Below are positions 43,985 through 52,777 of a stretch of DNA of 64,000 nucleotides, piece after piece. Both the position numbers and the translations under genes were made by a program. A model generated the notes under the pieces. It was not told the DNA's origin and searched no databases. It was given only the letters and a program-made list of their open reading frames with translations. Positions within the stretch are counted from its first letter, which is position 1. Every line of letters begins with the position of its first letter. Source of the DNA: Alteribacillus sp. YIM 98480 (GTDB taxonomy: Bacteria > Bacillota > Bacilli > Bacillales > Marinococcaceae); assembly GCF_009765375.1 (NCBI RefSeq), contig NZ_VTOK01000004.1, forward strand, positions 114,833 through 178,832, given 5' to 3'.

Positions 43985-44040
43985 GAAAAAGAAGGTGCAA
44001 ACATGGATAGTTCCCGCTACTGTAAATGTAAGACGCCAAT
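43985..44040 (+). promoter_or_regulatory. Degenerate cobalamin-riboswitch core, copy 1
   Basis: GAAGGTGCAAACATGGATAG then TTCCCGCTACTGTAA matches the conserved GGTGNAA...CCCGCNACTGTAA core. The 3' B12-box (AGCCAGGAGACCTGC) is not found, and about 490 bp of non-coding DNA follows before the next gene. Probably decayed. The rest of the 43614-44534 gap shows nothing else I can name. Confidence 0.5.
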
Positions 44041-44534
44041 GTTTTTTCTAATGATAAGTCAAGGGATGCAATATAAAGTAACAATGATACTTGCGAGGAT
44101 AGGCTGTATTACATGTTACTCATATACGTTGCATCTTCAAAACTGATGTTTTTACAGGTGATTTAAACGAAGTATGACATCATTTAAATTATGCTAGTTA
44201 ATCGCACAAACCGTTTACTAGTCGGGAAATCATTTGCTTCACCTGCCACTGTTTTACTGTAGAGCATCTACTAAAAGGAAGAAAACAAAGGCATAGGTTT
44301 GAAAGCGCACGAGCTCTGCTAAGCGTCTAGTTTGATTGTTAAAGCAATTCAACGGCATTTTTCCAAATAGCTCTTTAGTAAGACTCTGTTCTACAGTCGA
44401 TATTCACGTCCAGACGTTAACCGTTTGTCATTTGTATAGAGTAAGTGTCATTTTGTCATTTGAATCTTGATTGAATATCCACCAGCGATGGAAAATTTTA
44501 AAACTCAACAGTCGGTCAATAAGGAGTAAATAAC

Positions 44535-45122
44535 ATGACAACAATATGTCTTGTTCGGCATGGGGAAACGAACTGGAATCGATTAGGAATCATGCAGGGG
44601 CAAAAAGACATTTCTTTAAACGAAAAGGGGATCAAACAGGCCTGTCTCTGTGGAGATTTTTTAAAAAGAGAACATTGGGATATTATTGTTTCCAGCCCTT
44701 TGAAGCGAGCAAAAAAAACGGCGGAAATCATTGGGGCATACATCGGAATGGATAAAGTCTTGGAAATGGATGAATTTAAGGAAAGATTTTATGGAGAAGA
44801 CGTTAAAGCAATGAAGACATCAAGGAAAACAGCGCTTCTCGGTCCAGATATAAAAGAAACGGAATCGATACAAATGCTGACTGACCGGTCCTTGCTAGGG
44901 CTTACAATCCTTGTTAATAAAAATCCGGGTAAAAAGATTCTTGTTGTTTCCCATGGTGATGTGATTCGTGCAATTTTATCGGCCGTTTCAAACAGAGAAA
45001 TCAGTTACGATAAAGTGAAATTAGAAAATGCTAGTTTGAATCTGTTATATTACAATACTAATAAATGGAACATCGACGGTTATAATCTTATTTCTCATCT
45101 GGAAAAGTTAGAATATTATTGA
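44535..45122 (+). CDS. Histidine phosphatase family protein (CobC/alpha-ribazole phosphatase-like)
   Basis: 195 residues with the RHG motif LVRHGETNWNRLGIMQG (6-22), a second catalytic His in VVSHGDVIRAIL, and the acidic loop FKERFYGEDV. The fold covers phosphoglycerate mutases and CobC. Placement between two cobalamin-riboswitch cores and before sirC/sumT suggests alpha-ribazole-phosphate dephosphorylation, by context only. RBS AATAAGGAGTAAATA. There is no operon partner directly downstream. Confidence 0.75.
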   Translation: MTTICLVRHGETNWNRLGIMQGQKDISLNEKGIKQACLCGDFLKREHWDIIVSSPLKRAKKTAEIIGAYIGMDKVLEMDEFKERFYGEDVKAMKTSRKTALLGPDIKETESIQMLTDRSLLGLTILVNKNPGKKILVVSHGDVIRAILSAVSNREISYDKVKLENASLNLLYYNTNKWNIDGYNLISHLEKLEYY

Positions 45123-45184
45123 TCATATAAAGTTTGTACACTAAAGTATTTTAATAGAAAAAATAAATATTTAACTTTAAAAGT

Positions 45185-45335
45185 TTCAAGCGATGGAATG
45201 AAAAGGGAATTCAGTGCAAATCTGATGCAGCCCCCGCTACTGTAATCGCCGATGAAATTGGACAAATTCCACTGGTCAACGTGACTGGGAAGGGCCAAGA
45301 GTAAGATGAAGCGTAAGCCAGGAGACCTGCTTTTA
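45185..45335 (+). promoter_or_regulatory. Cobalamin riboswitch, intact core
   Basis: All consensus parts are in order: AAAAGGGAATTCAGTGCAAA, TGCAGCCCCCGCTACTGTAA, CCACTGG..GACTGGGAAGG, and the B12 box GTAAGCCAGGAGACCTGC. What follows is not an intact gene: a GGGAGGAATAAAC site precedes a 20-codon frame without ATG (INIETLWHRVFFVLMPYMEVF), then a terminator. The regulated gene, probably a B12 or cobalt transporter or cbi gene, appears lost. Confidence 0.85.
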
Positions 45336-45450
45336 AAGTCGTTTGTTTTTCTTCGGTGGGAGGAATAAACATCAACATTGAGACGCTTTGGCATCGTGTG
45401 TTTTTTGTACTTATGCCTTATATGGAAGTGTTTTAATGTAGCATGATTTA

Positions 45451-45480
45451 AACCCTTAGCCCTCCGAAAGGCTAAGGGTT
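45451..45480 (+). terminator. Terminator after the cobalamin riboswitch unit
   Basis: AACCCTTAGCC pairs perfectly with GGCTAAGGGTT, followed by TATTGGG. Confidence 0.75.
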
Positions 45481-45670
45481 TATTGGGTTTCATGCTCATT
45501 GAATGAAGTAGATTGGGGGAGTATCTCCCGTTACTTAAAATTCACAATCTATGAAATGATCCTCCATCTTTTTCTTCTCTGTGGGGAAGGGAGGAGCTAG
45601 ACGTTAGGGAAGAGATTTAAGCTATTTCAAAAAAGAAACCCCTAAATGCAAAGTAGAAAATAATAAGGAG

Positions 45671-46315
45671 ATGTCCGGTCTGAATACGTATTATCCAGCT
45701 ATGTTACGGATAAAAGGAAAAAGAGCCATTGTTGTTGGCGGCGATTCTGTCGGTACAAGGAAGATTGGGACATTGCTAAAAGCATAGGCAGAAATCACTG
45801 TCATTAGTACTAAAACCACGGACAAAGTTAAGGAATGGGTGAACAAAGGACAACTGGTATGGAGATCAAAACGATTTGAAGCGGAAGATTTAAAGGGTTC
45901 ATTTTTAGTTATAGATGCCACAAATCAACCGGAAGTAAACTTACAAGTATACCAGGCAGCTGCTCAAAATCAATTAATCAATATCGCCGATCGTCCGGAT
46001 CTTAGTAACTTTATTGTCCCCTTTTCATTTACAAGAGGAAAGCTGACCATATCTGTCTCCACTTCGGGTGCAAGCTCTGGATTATTACGGAAAATCAAGA
46101 CAGAACTTTCATCAGAATATGACGAAGCATTTAAAGAATATGTAGATTTTCTATATGATTGCAGGAAAAAAGTAATAAAAGAAATTAACGATGTGAGGAT
46201 AAGGAGACAAATTCTTAAAAAATTAGTACATCCTCCATTTTTAGAAATGACTCGTTTAGATCAGTTAAACGAGAGGGACGAAATATTCTTAAAATTATTA
46301 TCGGAACCAAATTAA
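45671..46315 (+). pseudogene. sirC: Precorrin-2 dehydrogenase (SirC-like) with internal TAG
   Basis: The frame from ATG 45671 (or CTG 45680, better spaced from AAGGAG) reads YYPAMLRIKGKRAIVVGGDS then VGTRKIGTLLKA, and stops at TAG 45785-45787. The same frame resumes AEITVISTKTTDKVKEWVNK and continues 176 codons through the SirC N- and C-terminal domains to 46315. The stop sits where relatives read KAGAEITV, so one Gly codon has become TAG. Unless the base call is wrong, full-length enzyme is not made. It normally oxidises precorrin-2 to sirohydrochlorin; the next gene makes precorrin-2. Confidence 0.78.
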
Positions 46316-46330
46316 TAGGGGGAATAAAAA

Positions 46331-47107
46331 ATGATGGGAAAAGTTTATCTTGTTGGTGCTGGGCCCGGGGATCCTAAATTAATTACATTGCGCGCACTCG
46401 AATGTATTAAAGAAGCTGATGTCATTGCGTATGATCGGCTGGTTGGTTCGAAAATCCTGGATTATGCCAAAGAAAGTGCAGAAATGATTTATTGCGGAAA
46501 ATCACCAAACAATCATGCCTTTATTCAGGATGAGATCAACCATCTTCTTTTAGAAAAAGCATTACAAGGCAAAGTGGTTGCAAGACTAAAAGGCGGGGAT
46601 CCATGCGTATTTGGAAGGGGAGGAGAAGAAGCAGCAGTTTTAGCTGATCATCATATAGAATATGAAATCGTCCCGGGGATCACTTCGGGAATTGCTGCTC
46701 CCGCGTTTGCCGGAATTCCGGTTACTCACCGGGATTACGCTTCCTCGTTTGCCATCGTGACAGGGCACGGTCAAGCTTATAAAGGGCAAGATAATTTGAA
46801 TTGGGGGGCACTTGCACAGGCTATAGACACCATAGCTTTTTATATGAGTGTAGGTAACTTAGAACATATATGTAAACAACTTATTCAACACGGAAAAGAT
46901 TCTAAAACGCCTGTCGCTATCATTCAATGGGGGACAACAGAAAAACAAAAAACTATTACAGGGAATCTTGAGAACATCATGGATCAAGCAGAAGAGTCAA
47001 ACATCACCCATCCTGCAATTATTTTAGTGGGCCAAGTTGTTTCCTTAAGAGAAAAATTAAAATGGTTTGGAGAACAGCTTGATACTCAAAAGCAAGCATT
47101 GACCTGA
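46331..47107 (+). CDS. sumT: Uroporphyrinogen-III C-methyltransferase
   Basis: 258 residues with the SAM-methyltransferase motifs of CobA/SumT: VYLVGAGPGDPKLITLRALE (5-24), VVARLKGGDPCVFGRGGEEA (about 79-98), VPGITSGIAAPAFAGIPVTH, and AIIQWGTTEKQKTITGNL. It methylates uroporphyrinogen III twice to precorrin-2, the entry to siroheme and cobalamin. It follows the broken sirC by 15 bp. With sirC broken, another precorrin-2 dehydrogenase would be needed. Confidence 0.92.
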   Translation: MMGKVYLVGAGPGDPKLITLRALECIKEADVIAYDRLVGSKILDYAKESAEMIYCGKSPNNHAFIQDEINHLLLEKALQGKVVARLKGGDPCVFGRGGEEAAVLADHHIEYEIVPGITSGIAAPAFAGIPVTHRDYASSFAIVTGHGQAYKGQDNLNWGALAQAIDTIAFYMSVGNLEHICKQLIQHGKDSKTPVAIIQWGTTEKQKTITGNLENIMDQAEESNITHPAIILVGQVVSLREKLKWFGEQLDTQKQALT

Positions 47108-48142
47108 ACATATTTAAAAATAATTTCATAATGAAATTGGTAGCAGCGAAAGCTTTTAAACTGCTGGAGCAAATCCCAATCATTGCTGTAGGAAAGTCTA
47201 GAAAAAATAGGAACAAACTGAAAGCCTTATCGACCTTGCCACCTACATCAATCGGCTCGGTGCTCTGTCTGCTATTGGTCAACAGTTGAAAAAGATTGTT
47301 GACGAGGTTGCTCATTTTCAGAATCCCTATTACACAACTGCACAGATAAATAATAGCCAACATTCTATCAGACTAAGTTCGGGTCTAAAACCAGGGCAGG
47401 GATCGGGTACTCCTTGTTGAAATGCTTTGAAAACAGTGCGCCGTGTACCGCGATATGTATCTTTTTTGGTTGTGTGGAGGAAAACGGCTGCTAGATTGAG
47501 GGGCATTTCTTCAGAAGAGTCGACAGGAATGAGGGATTTCTTTCTCATAAAACAATTTGGAGAGGAGTTGGATCGGAAAGAAATCATTTATAAAGCAGCA
47601 GGGAACTGATAACAAGTAGCCGCACCTTGTTCAAGTTTAGGGCTTCCGCAACACCTTGCCAGGAACATCGGCCATCATTGATATAGACTACACTTTACTA
47701 ATTATTTATGGCTGAAGATAAGTAGGTTAGCATCTGATTTTTCTCCAGCGAAAGAATAGGTTACCAGCTAGTCTCTATAAATAAAGAAGATTCGGTGAAA
47801 ACCTGGGTTGGTTCCGCTACTGTAAATTAGAGTATTTTGTGTACACCACTGCTTTTCTAACAAGGGGATGCACATAACTATAAACAAAAGCACCACTTGA
47901 TATCTACGAGGATAGGGAGTTGTGTACATAGTATTTTATGACGTCCTCATCCAAACCAAAGTTGATTATGAGTTATAGGATATGAATTAGATTTGGTAGA
48001 GAATACTCTAAACATATTTTCAAAGTTTTGGTCTTCCCGCTTAGGCCTGGCAGGATAATTGTATTTTTACACGGGGGCGGGTATGCTCTTGTCTAGCATA
48101 AAAGATGGCCCATATGAAACATGAAATGAAGAAGGTGGTTAG
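47108..48142 (+). other. 1-kb region of decayed DNA with a degenerate cobalamin-riboswitch core
   Basis: A stretch at 47211-47420 is open in one frame (LIDLATYINRLGALSAIGQQ, LKKIVDEVAHFQNPYYTTAQ) without a start. It looks like a fragment of a coding gene I cannot name. At 47788-47836, GATTCGGTGAAAACCTGG and TTCCGCTACTGTAA match the cobalamin riboswitch core without a B12 box. No intact gene was seen up to the AEC transporter. Confidence 0.5.
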
Positions 48143-49039
48143 TTGATTATAAGTGTTATTGTCCCAGTAATGATCATAATGTTGGGAGGGTATCTATTTG
48201 GACATTTTTCCCGGGTGGACCATAATGCAATATCAAGACTCGCAATGATAATTCTTAGCCCGGCCTTAATATTTAGCTTTTTAGTTCGGAATCCCTTATC
48301 CTCCACTGAAATATACCAAATTTTGATATCAGTGTTGATTTTTACCATCATTATGGTAATAGTAACTTTTTTAATTTTTAAAATGATGGGTAAAAAACAT
48401 TTATTAACTCCTGCATTGTTGTCAACAGTTTTTCCTAACACAGGAAACTACGGTTTGCCAGTTTTGTTACTAGCATATGGTGAAAAAGCTTTCTCATTAG
48501 GAGTAGTAATTGTCGTTATAAATTTTATACTTATGTATTCCTTAGGTATTTATTTTGCATCATTGGAAGATGGGAATTGGAAAAAGGCCATTTATAATAT
48601 CTTACGGTTACCAACCACCTATGCTGCTATTGCGGCGATTGCTGTAAATACGTTTCATATTGAGATTCCAGATTATTTATATGACCCCATTAAATTGGTA
48701 GGAGATGCTATGATTCCCGTAGTTCTTTTATTACTCGGAATTCAACTGGCACGAACCTCTTTTAAAGGGTACTTTGGAGTCACAATGACATCAAGTATTC
48801 TTAAAATATTAATAGCACCAATTATTACCATTGGTATTGTTAATTTATTGGGGATAGGAGGAACAGTGGCAAAGGTAATAATTTTGCAAAATTCTATGCC
48901 CACTGCGGTTGTTATGACGATAATTGCTGTTGAATATAATGCCCGTTCTGAAGTAGTGGCTAATGTAACATTCTTAAGCACCATTCTAAGTTTCTTTTCC
49001 ATTACAGGTCTTCTATATTGGTTAAATATACTTTATTAA
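48143..49039 (+). CDS. AEC (auxin efflux carrier) family transporter
   Basis: 298 residues, starting at a TTG at 48143 behind GAAGGTGG. About ten membrane helices with the family's broken-helix motifs PNTGNYGLPVLLLAYGEKAF and QNSMPTAVVMTIIAVEYNA. Bacterial members move carboxylates such as malate. It has no operon partner. The degenerate riboswitch core about 300 bp upstream is unlikely to control it. Confidence 0.85.
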   Translation: MIISVIVPVMIIMLGGYLFGHFSRVDHNAISRLAMIILSPALIFSFLVRNPLSSTEIYQILISVLIFTIIMVIVTFLIFKMMGKKHLLTPALLSTVFPNTGNYGLPVLLLAYGEKAFSLGVVIVVINFILMYSLGIYFASLEDGNWKKAIYNILRLPTTYAAIAAIAVNTFHIEIPDYLYDPIKLVGDAMIPVVLLLLGIQLARTSFKGYFGVTMTSSILKILIAPIITIGIVNLLGIGGTVAKVIILQNSMPTAVVMTIIAVEYNARSEVVANVTFLSTILSFFSITGLLYWLNILY

Positions 49040-49570
49040 TAATTGGATTCACTCGGGAGGAATGATTAAAGGCTGATTCAATCGGTCTTGTCATTAGAGC
49101 TTGTACATCGATTGAGGCGGTAGTGAAGAACAGACAAAAATGTATATAACATCTTAAAAGGTTTTGTTCGTTCATTTTAACGAACTGAAAATCGGAGATC
49201 AGCAACTCAGATTTCATCCATTTCACAAAGTTTTATGAAGTGCAGAACTGTACCCTGAATATCCTATAATCTTGGCATTCTATCCGCCTTGTTCACTACG
49301 AAACATATTAAATAATCCTTTATCCCAATAGGATTGAAATTCTACGCAAAATCCCATTCACCTCCTTCTCTTTTTTATTTACCTCTCGTTAGTATTCGAA
49401 AAGAAAATGGCACTCTGTTTCCATTACAGCCGCATCTTTTAACAACTTCCTACCGAAACAAAAAATTCGTCCCAACGTGATAAACAAAAGATCTCCAAAT
49501 CCAGGCTGCGGAAGATAAGTAGACTAGGCCAATGATAAACGATTCTTAACATGTTATTAAAATTTCATCG

Positions 49571-49772
49571 TTCATTTCTATATTATTATAAACGAACAAC
49601 TTAGGAGGTAGAAGCCAAACCCGCGGAAAAGCGTCCGCCGGAAGCGAAAATAAAACGATAACAAGGGCGGCAAACTGCCTGTGAGGTCTTCAGATCAAGC
49701 TTATTTTGCAGGAGTAGCCGCTTCCGCTGCAATCAAATTTGTTAATCAAAATAGCACTTATGAAATTGATTC
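49571..49772. repeat. MITE-like palindromic repeat, copy 2, with inverted left arm
   Basis: Both ends match copy 1 at 19088 (TTCATTTCTATATTATTATA at the left; GTTAATCAAAATAGCACTTA at the right). The left interior block at about 49605-49668 (GAAGCCAAACCCGCGG..GCGTCCGCCGGAAGCG..ACGATAACAAGGG) is the reverse complement of block 19128-19191. The right interior keeps the original orientation. Confidence 0.75.
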
Positions 49773-49844
49773 AAATCACTAAAAATTTAGAAAAATAACA
49801 ATTGACTTTTAAAGGAGGGGCAAGTACAATGATTTTTAGTTAAG

Positions 49845-49861
49845 GCGATTGTCTGACAAAC
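49845..49861. promoter_or_regulatory. GntR-type operator candidate upstream of the sigma gene
   Basis: GCGATTGTCTGACAAAC resembles the perfect palindrome at 51398. It comes directly after an orphan ribosome site and a four-codon frame (AAGGAGGGG..ATG ATT TTT AGT TAA, 49812-49843). Confidence 0.45.
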
Positions 49862-50101
49862 ATATAAACACACTTTCATTTGTAAATAATGAACAAATTT
49901 AACCTTACGTATTAGGCAAAAGAAGAAGTTTTATAATTTGGAGAGAGCCTATATTTTTAATTAGGATGCTTTTTTTTAAAAGTAAAAGAAAACGCTTTCG
50001 CAAAGAGTGGAAATCATTACAAGTAAAAGGGACAAAGAACCGTTTAAGGAAAAATATTCCTTCGTAAATAAAGAGAGAAAAGGTTAGGAGTGATTGATTT
50101 C

Positions 50102-50890
50102 ATGTTTTTAAGAGATAAACAACAACTTTTAAAAGCAAAAAATGATGATGCTTATTTAAATTCACTGCTTCAAAATGAAGAAGCCATTAAATTTATTAAG
50201 TTTGTTATCAAAGGATATACGAAATCTCCTACGAAATTTATGGCAGTCAATAAAGTAGAGTGGGAAGATTTACTTCAGGCAGCTTACATCGGGTTATTTA
50301 AAGCCATTAAAAATGTCAATTTGGAATTATCACCAAATGAATGGGTCAGATATTCCTATTTAACGATTCAAGGTGAGATCAGAAACTTTTCACGCTCAAA
50401 CGACTCGAATATGGTGGTCATCTCACAACGTATACGTGAAATGTACCCTAAATATAGGAATTTCCATGAAGAATTTTGGGTTGAACATGCAAAAGATCCA
50501 ACTATTGAGGATACCATGAAGCATTTTCATATTTCAAAGAATGATGCTTTTGATCTTGTGTATGGTATGCAGGAGGTCATTTATCAAGAAGATAAAGTCA
50601 AAAGCAAGTCTTCAAAAGGAGACAACTCAATAGCTTACACCGATACGATAGCGTTTATGGAGTGGTCTCCAAGAAAAAGCGTTGAAGGTGAAGCGCTAAA
50701 CAATATCATGGTTGAAAATATTATAAATTACATAAATGAAACTCAGCGTAAGGTCATTTACCTGCATTATTTCAAAGGCTTAAATAAAACAGAGATTTCC
50801 AAAATCATTGGTTGTTCAACTTCAATGGTTTCCAAACATATTTTAACAGCTTTTAAAAATATCCGACAATCGGAAGTATTGTCTTCTTAA
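50102..50890 (+). CDS. Sigma-70 family RNA polymerase sigma factor
   Basis: Start at ATG 50102, 11 nt after AGGAG (a GTG at 50090 overlaps the site). 262 residues with a region 2-like part (VEWEDLLQAAYIGLFKAIKN, WVRYSYLTIQGEIRNFSRS), a middle part with region 3 helices, and a region 4 helix-turn-helix (TQRKVIYLHYFKGLNKTEIS, KIIGCSTSMVSKHI). The layout is closer to SigB/F/G-type group 3 factors than to short ECF factors. No anti-sigma gene is adjacent. Target promoters are unknown. Confidence 0.85.
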   Translation: MFLRDKQQLLKAKNDDAYLNSLLQNEEAIKFIKFVIKGYTKSPTKFMAVNKVEWEDLLQAAYIGLFKAIKNVNLELSPNEWVRYSYLTIQGEIRNFSRSNDSNMVVISQRIREMYPKYRNFHEEFWVEHAKDPTIEDTMKHFHISKNDAFDLVYGMQEVIYQEDKVKSKSSKGDNSIAYTDTIAFMEWSPRKSVEGEALNNIMVENIINYINETQRKVIYLHYFKGLNKTEISKIIGCSTSMVSKHILTAFKNIRQSEVLSS

Positions 50891-51014
50891 AATACGTGTT
50901 TATTCCGTTTCTTTGGAGATGTATTTATCTAAATCTTAATAAGAAGGTATCAGTTTTCATGTTAAGTCTTTTCAGAACAATATGAAAAAAACACGGGTTA
51001 AAAAGGAGAGACCT

Positions 51015-51227
51015 ATGGGTAATGTCACTTTTCTAAAAGAGAAAAAAGGAATACCAACCGTTCTTCTTGTTGATGGCAGCAGATATGTATTGGATGATAA
51101 AAAGAGTAAACCTGGCAGTGAAAATATTAATGCAATGAAGGGAACTATTCCGATTTTAAAAAGAAAAAAAGGAAAGGCTACAGTTATCCTGTATAACGAA
51201 AGACGCTATACTCTCGATTATAAATAA
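51015..51227 (+). CDS. Small protein made of two tandem 29-residue repeats
   Basis: Start at ATG 51015 behind AAAAGGAGAGACCT (70 residues); an ATG at 50982 has no ribosome site. The sequence is two homologous halves: GNVTFLKEKKGIPTVLLVDG then SRYVLDDK, and GTIPILKRKKGKATVILYNE then RRYTLDYK, joined by SKPGSENINAM. Each half is basic and beta-hairpin-like. I know no family; a small nucleic-acid- or wall-binding module is a guess. A terminator follows. Confidence 0.6.
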   Translation: MGNVTFLKEKKGIPTVLLVDGSRYVLDDKKSKPGSENINAMKGTIPILKRKKGKATVILYNERRYTLDYK

Positions 51228-51236
51228 TTCTGTGGG

Positions 51237-51260
51237 AAGTGTAAGGGGCCCCTCACTTTT
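51237..51260 (+). terminator. Terminator after the two-repeat protein gene
   Basis: AAGTGTAAGGGG and CCCCTCACTTTT form a hairpin ending in TTTT, 10 bp after the stop. Confidence 0.6.
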
Positions 51261-51352
51261 AGTCTTGGGTTATCAGCCACTGCTGCTCTAGTTTTTCCTC
51301 AACGTTTTTATTACCGAAATTTAATATTTTTCAGACAATAAAAAATATTAAG

Positions 51353-51381
51353 TTGACAATTATCGATATTTTTATTACGAT
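51353..51381 (+). promoter_or_regulatory. Promoter of the acyl-CoA mutase operon
   Basis: TTGACA (51353-51358), 17 bp, TACGAT (51376-51381), followed at about +10 by the operator at 51398. Confidence 0.65.
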
Positions 51382-51397
51382 GTAAATGATTAATAAA

Positions 51398-51416
51398 GCG
51401 ATTGTCAGACAATCGC
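51398..51416. promoter_or_regulatory. GntR-type operator, perfect palindrome
   Basis: GCGATTGTCAGACAATCGC is a perfect 9+1+9 palindrome of the TNGTNNNACNA class bound by FadR-type regulators. Further half or partial sites TCAGACAAT (51331), TCAGACAATTGA (51439) and GTCCGACAAT (51509) share its right arm. The gntR gene at 54434 is in this operon. Confidence 0.7.
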
Positions 51417-51571
51417 ACTGTTCTTTTCTATTATAATATCAGACAATTGAGACTATTGAATTTTTATTAAATAAAAAGGTCGATAGAATTAAAAATAATC
51501 TCTTAATAGTCCGACAATCAGATGTGTGAGTTTTTCCTTTTAAGACTCCCCACATAATAGGAGGGAAATGA

Positions 51572-52756
51572 ATGGGCATCTTTCAGGAAAGAATCAAGTC
51601 CTTTCAAAATGTACTTGTTGACGCAGAAATAGAAGCATGTTTGATCCAAAAACCAAGAAATGTTTATTATTTTTCTGGTACTGGACAGCCTGCGAACCTG
51701 TGGATACCTGCCATTGGAGAACCTGTATTATTTGTAAGGCGAGCTTTTGAAATGGCAAAAGAGGAAACATGGATGGATTCTGTATATGCTTCAGGGAGAT
51801 TCTCAGACATTATAAATATCTTATTAGAAAAGAATTTGCTTCCAAAACCTAATCAAACACTTGGAGCTGAACTAGATTTTATTTCTTACAAAATGTTAAC
51901 CAAAATGAAAGAAGATTTTGGAAACGTTCATTTAAAAAATATAACTGGTTTACTAATGGAACAACGATTTACCAAATCTGCAGATGAAATCCACCAAATT
52001 AGAGAGGCAGCCAAATTATGGACCAAAGGGCATAGAGCTATTTTAGAGACATTAGAAGTTGGCAAAAAAGAGTACGAAATTGCGGCAAGTTTTGAATATG
52101 CAGCACGGTCAAACGGTGGAGATGGAACGGTGTGGTTTCACAGATGGGACGCGGGTCTGCCAGGAGGAGGAATAGTAGCTTCAGGACCTAATACATGGAA
52201 AGTATCCGGGCATGCCATGACAGTGACCGGGGTAGGGATGAGTCCAGTTTTTCCCTGGGGAGCTTCAAGCAGACCAGTGGAGAAGGGAGATTTAGTAGTA
52301 GCTGATTATGGAATCTCCAAAAAGTCCTATCATGCGGATATGGCTAGAACCTATTGCGTAGGAAAGGCCTCTCTGGAACAAAAAGATTTGTGGAAAAAAC
52401 TAGTAGAAGTTCACACTGCAGTTATTGAACAAGTGAAACCTGGAGTAACTGGATCAGAACTTTATCAGACAGCATTGAACTATGCTAAGAAAATGAATTT
52501 GGAACGTAATTTCATGGGAGTCGAAGAGCAAAGAGGAGAATATCTTGGACATTCCATTGGGTTGGAGTTAGATGAATGGCCAGTAATAGGGCCAAAAATG
52601 ACGCATCCATTAAAGGAAAATCAAATCATCACTATTGAACCGAAGTTTATGGTTCCTGGACTAGGAGGTGTGATGGTTGAAGATGATATTTTGGTAACGA
52701 ACGATGGACATGAAATTATTGGAGAAGTCAATCATGATTTGAATGAAATTACATAG
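51572..52756 (+). CDS. M24 metallopeptidase family protein
   Basis: 394 residues with a creatinase-like N-terminal domain and a pita-bread catalytic domain. The five metal ligands are present: two Asp in VADYGISKKSYHADMARTY, His in YLGHSIGLELDEWP, Glu in ITIEPKF and Glu in GVMVEDDILVT. The family includes Xaa-Pro dipeptidases, creatinase-type hydrolases and the DMSP lyase DddP. First gene of an operon for CoA-linked degradation of an acid, so it may release that acid from an amide or related bond. RBS ATAGGAGGGAAATGA. Confidence 0.82.
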   Translation: MGIFQERIKSFQNVLVDAEIEACLIQKPRNVYYFSGTGQPANLWIPAIGEPVLFVRRAFEMAKEETWMDSVYASGRFSDIINILLEKNLLPKPNQTLGAELDFISYKMLTKMKEDFGNVHLKNITGLLMEQRFTKSADEIHQIREAAKLWTKGHRAILETLEVGKKEYEIAASFEYAARSNGGDGTVWFHRWDAGLPGGGIVASGPNTWKVSGHAMTVTGVGMSPVFPWGASSRPVEKGDLVVADYGISKKSYHADMARTYCVGKASLEQKDLWKKLVEVHTAVIEQVKPGVTGSELYQTALNYAKKMNLERNFMGVEEQRGEYLGHSIGLELDEWPVIGPKMTHPLKENQIITIEPKFMVPGLGGVMVEDDILVTNDGHEIIGEVNHDLNEIT

Positions 52757-52777
52757 TTTCAAAAAGGAGTGAAAAGC

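Noticed and set aside
45785-45787. TAG in sirC as pyrrolysine or programmed recoding
   Set aside because: No pyl genes or recoding signals seen; a simple mutation is more likely.
51572-52756. DMSP lyase DddP for the M24 protein
   Set aside because: The metal site is the general M24 one and nothing specific to DddP was recognised; no DMSP-related gene is nearby except a generic ligase.
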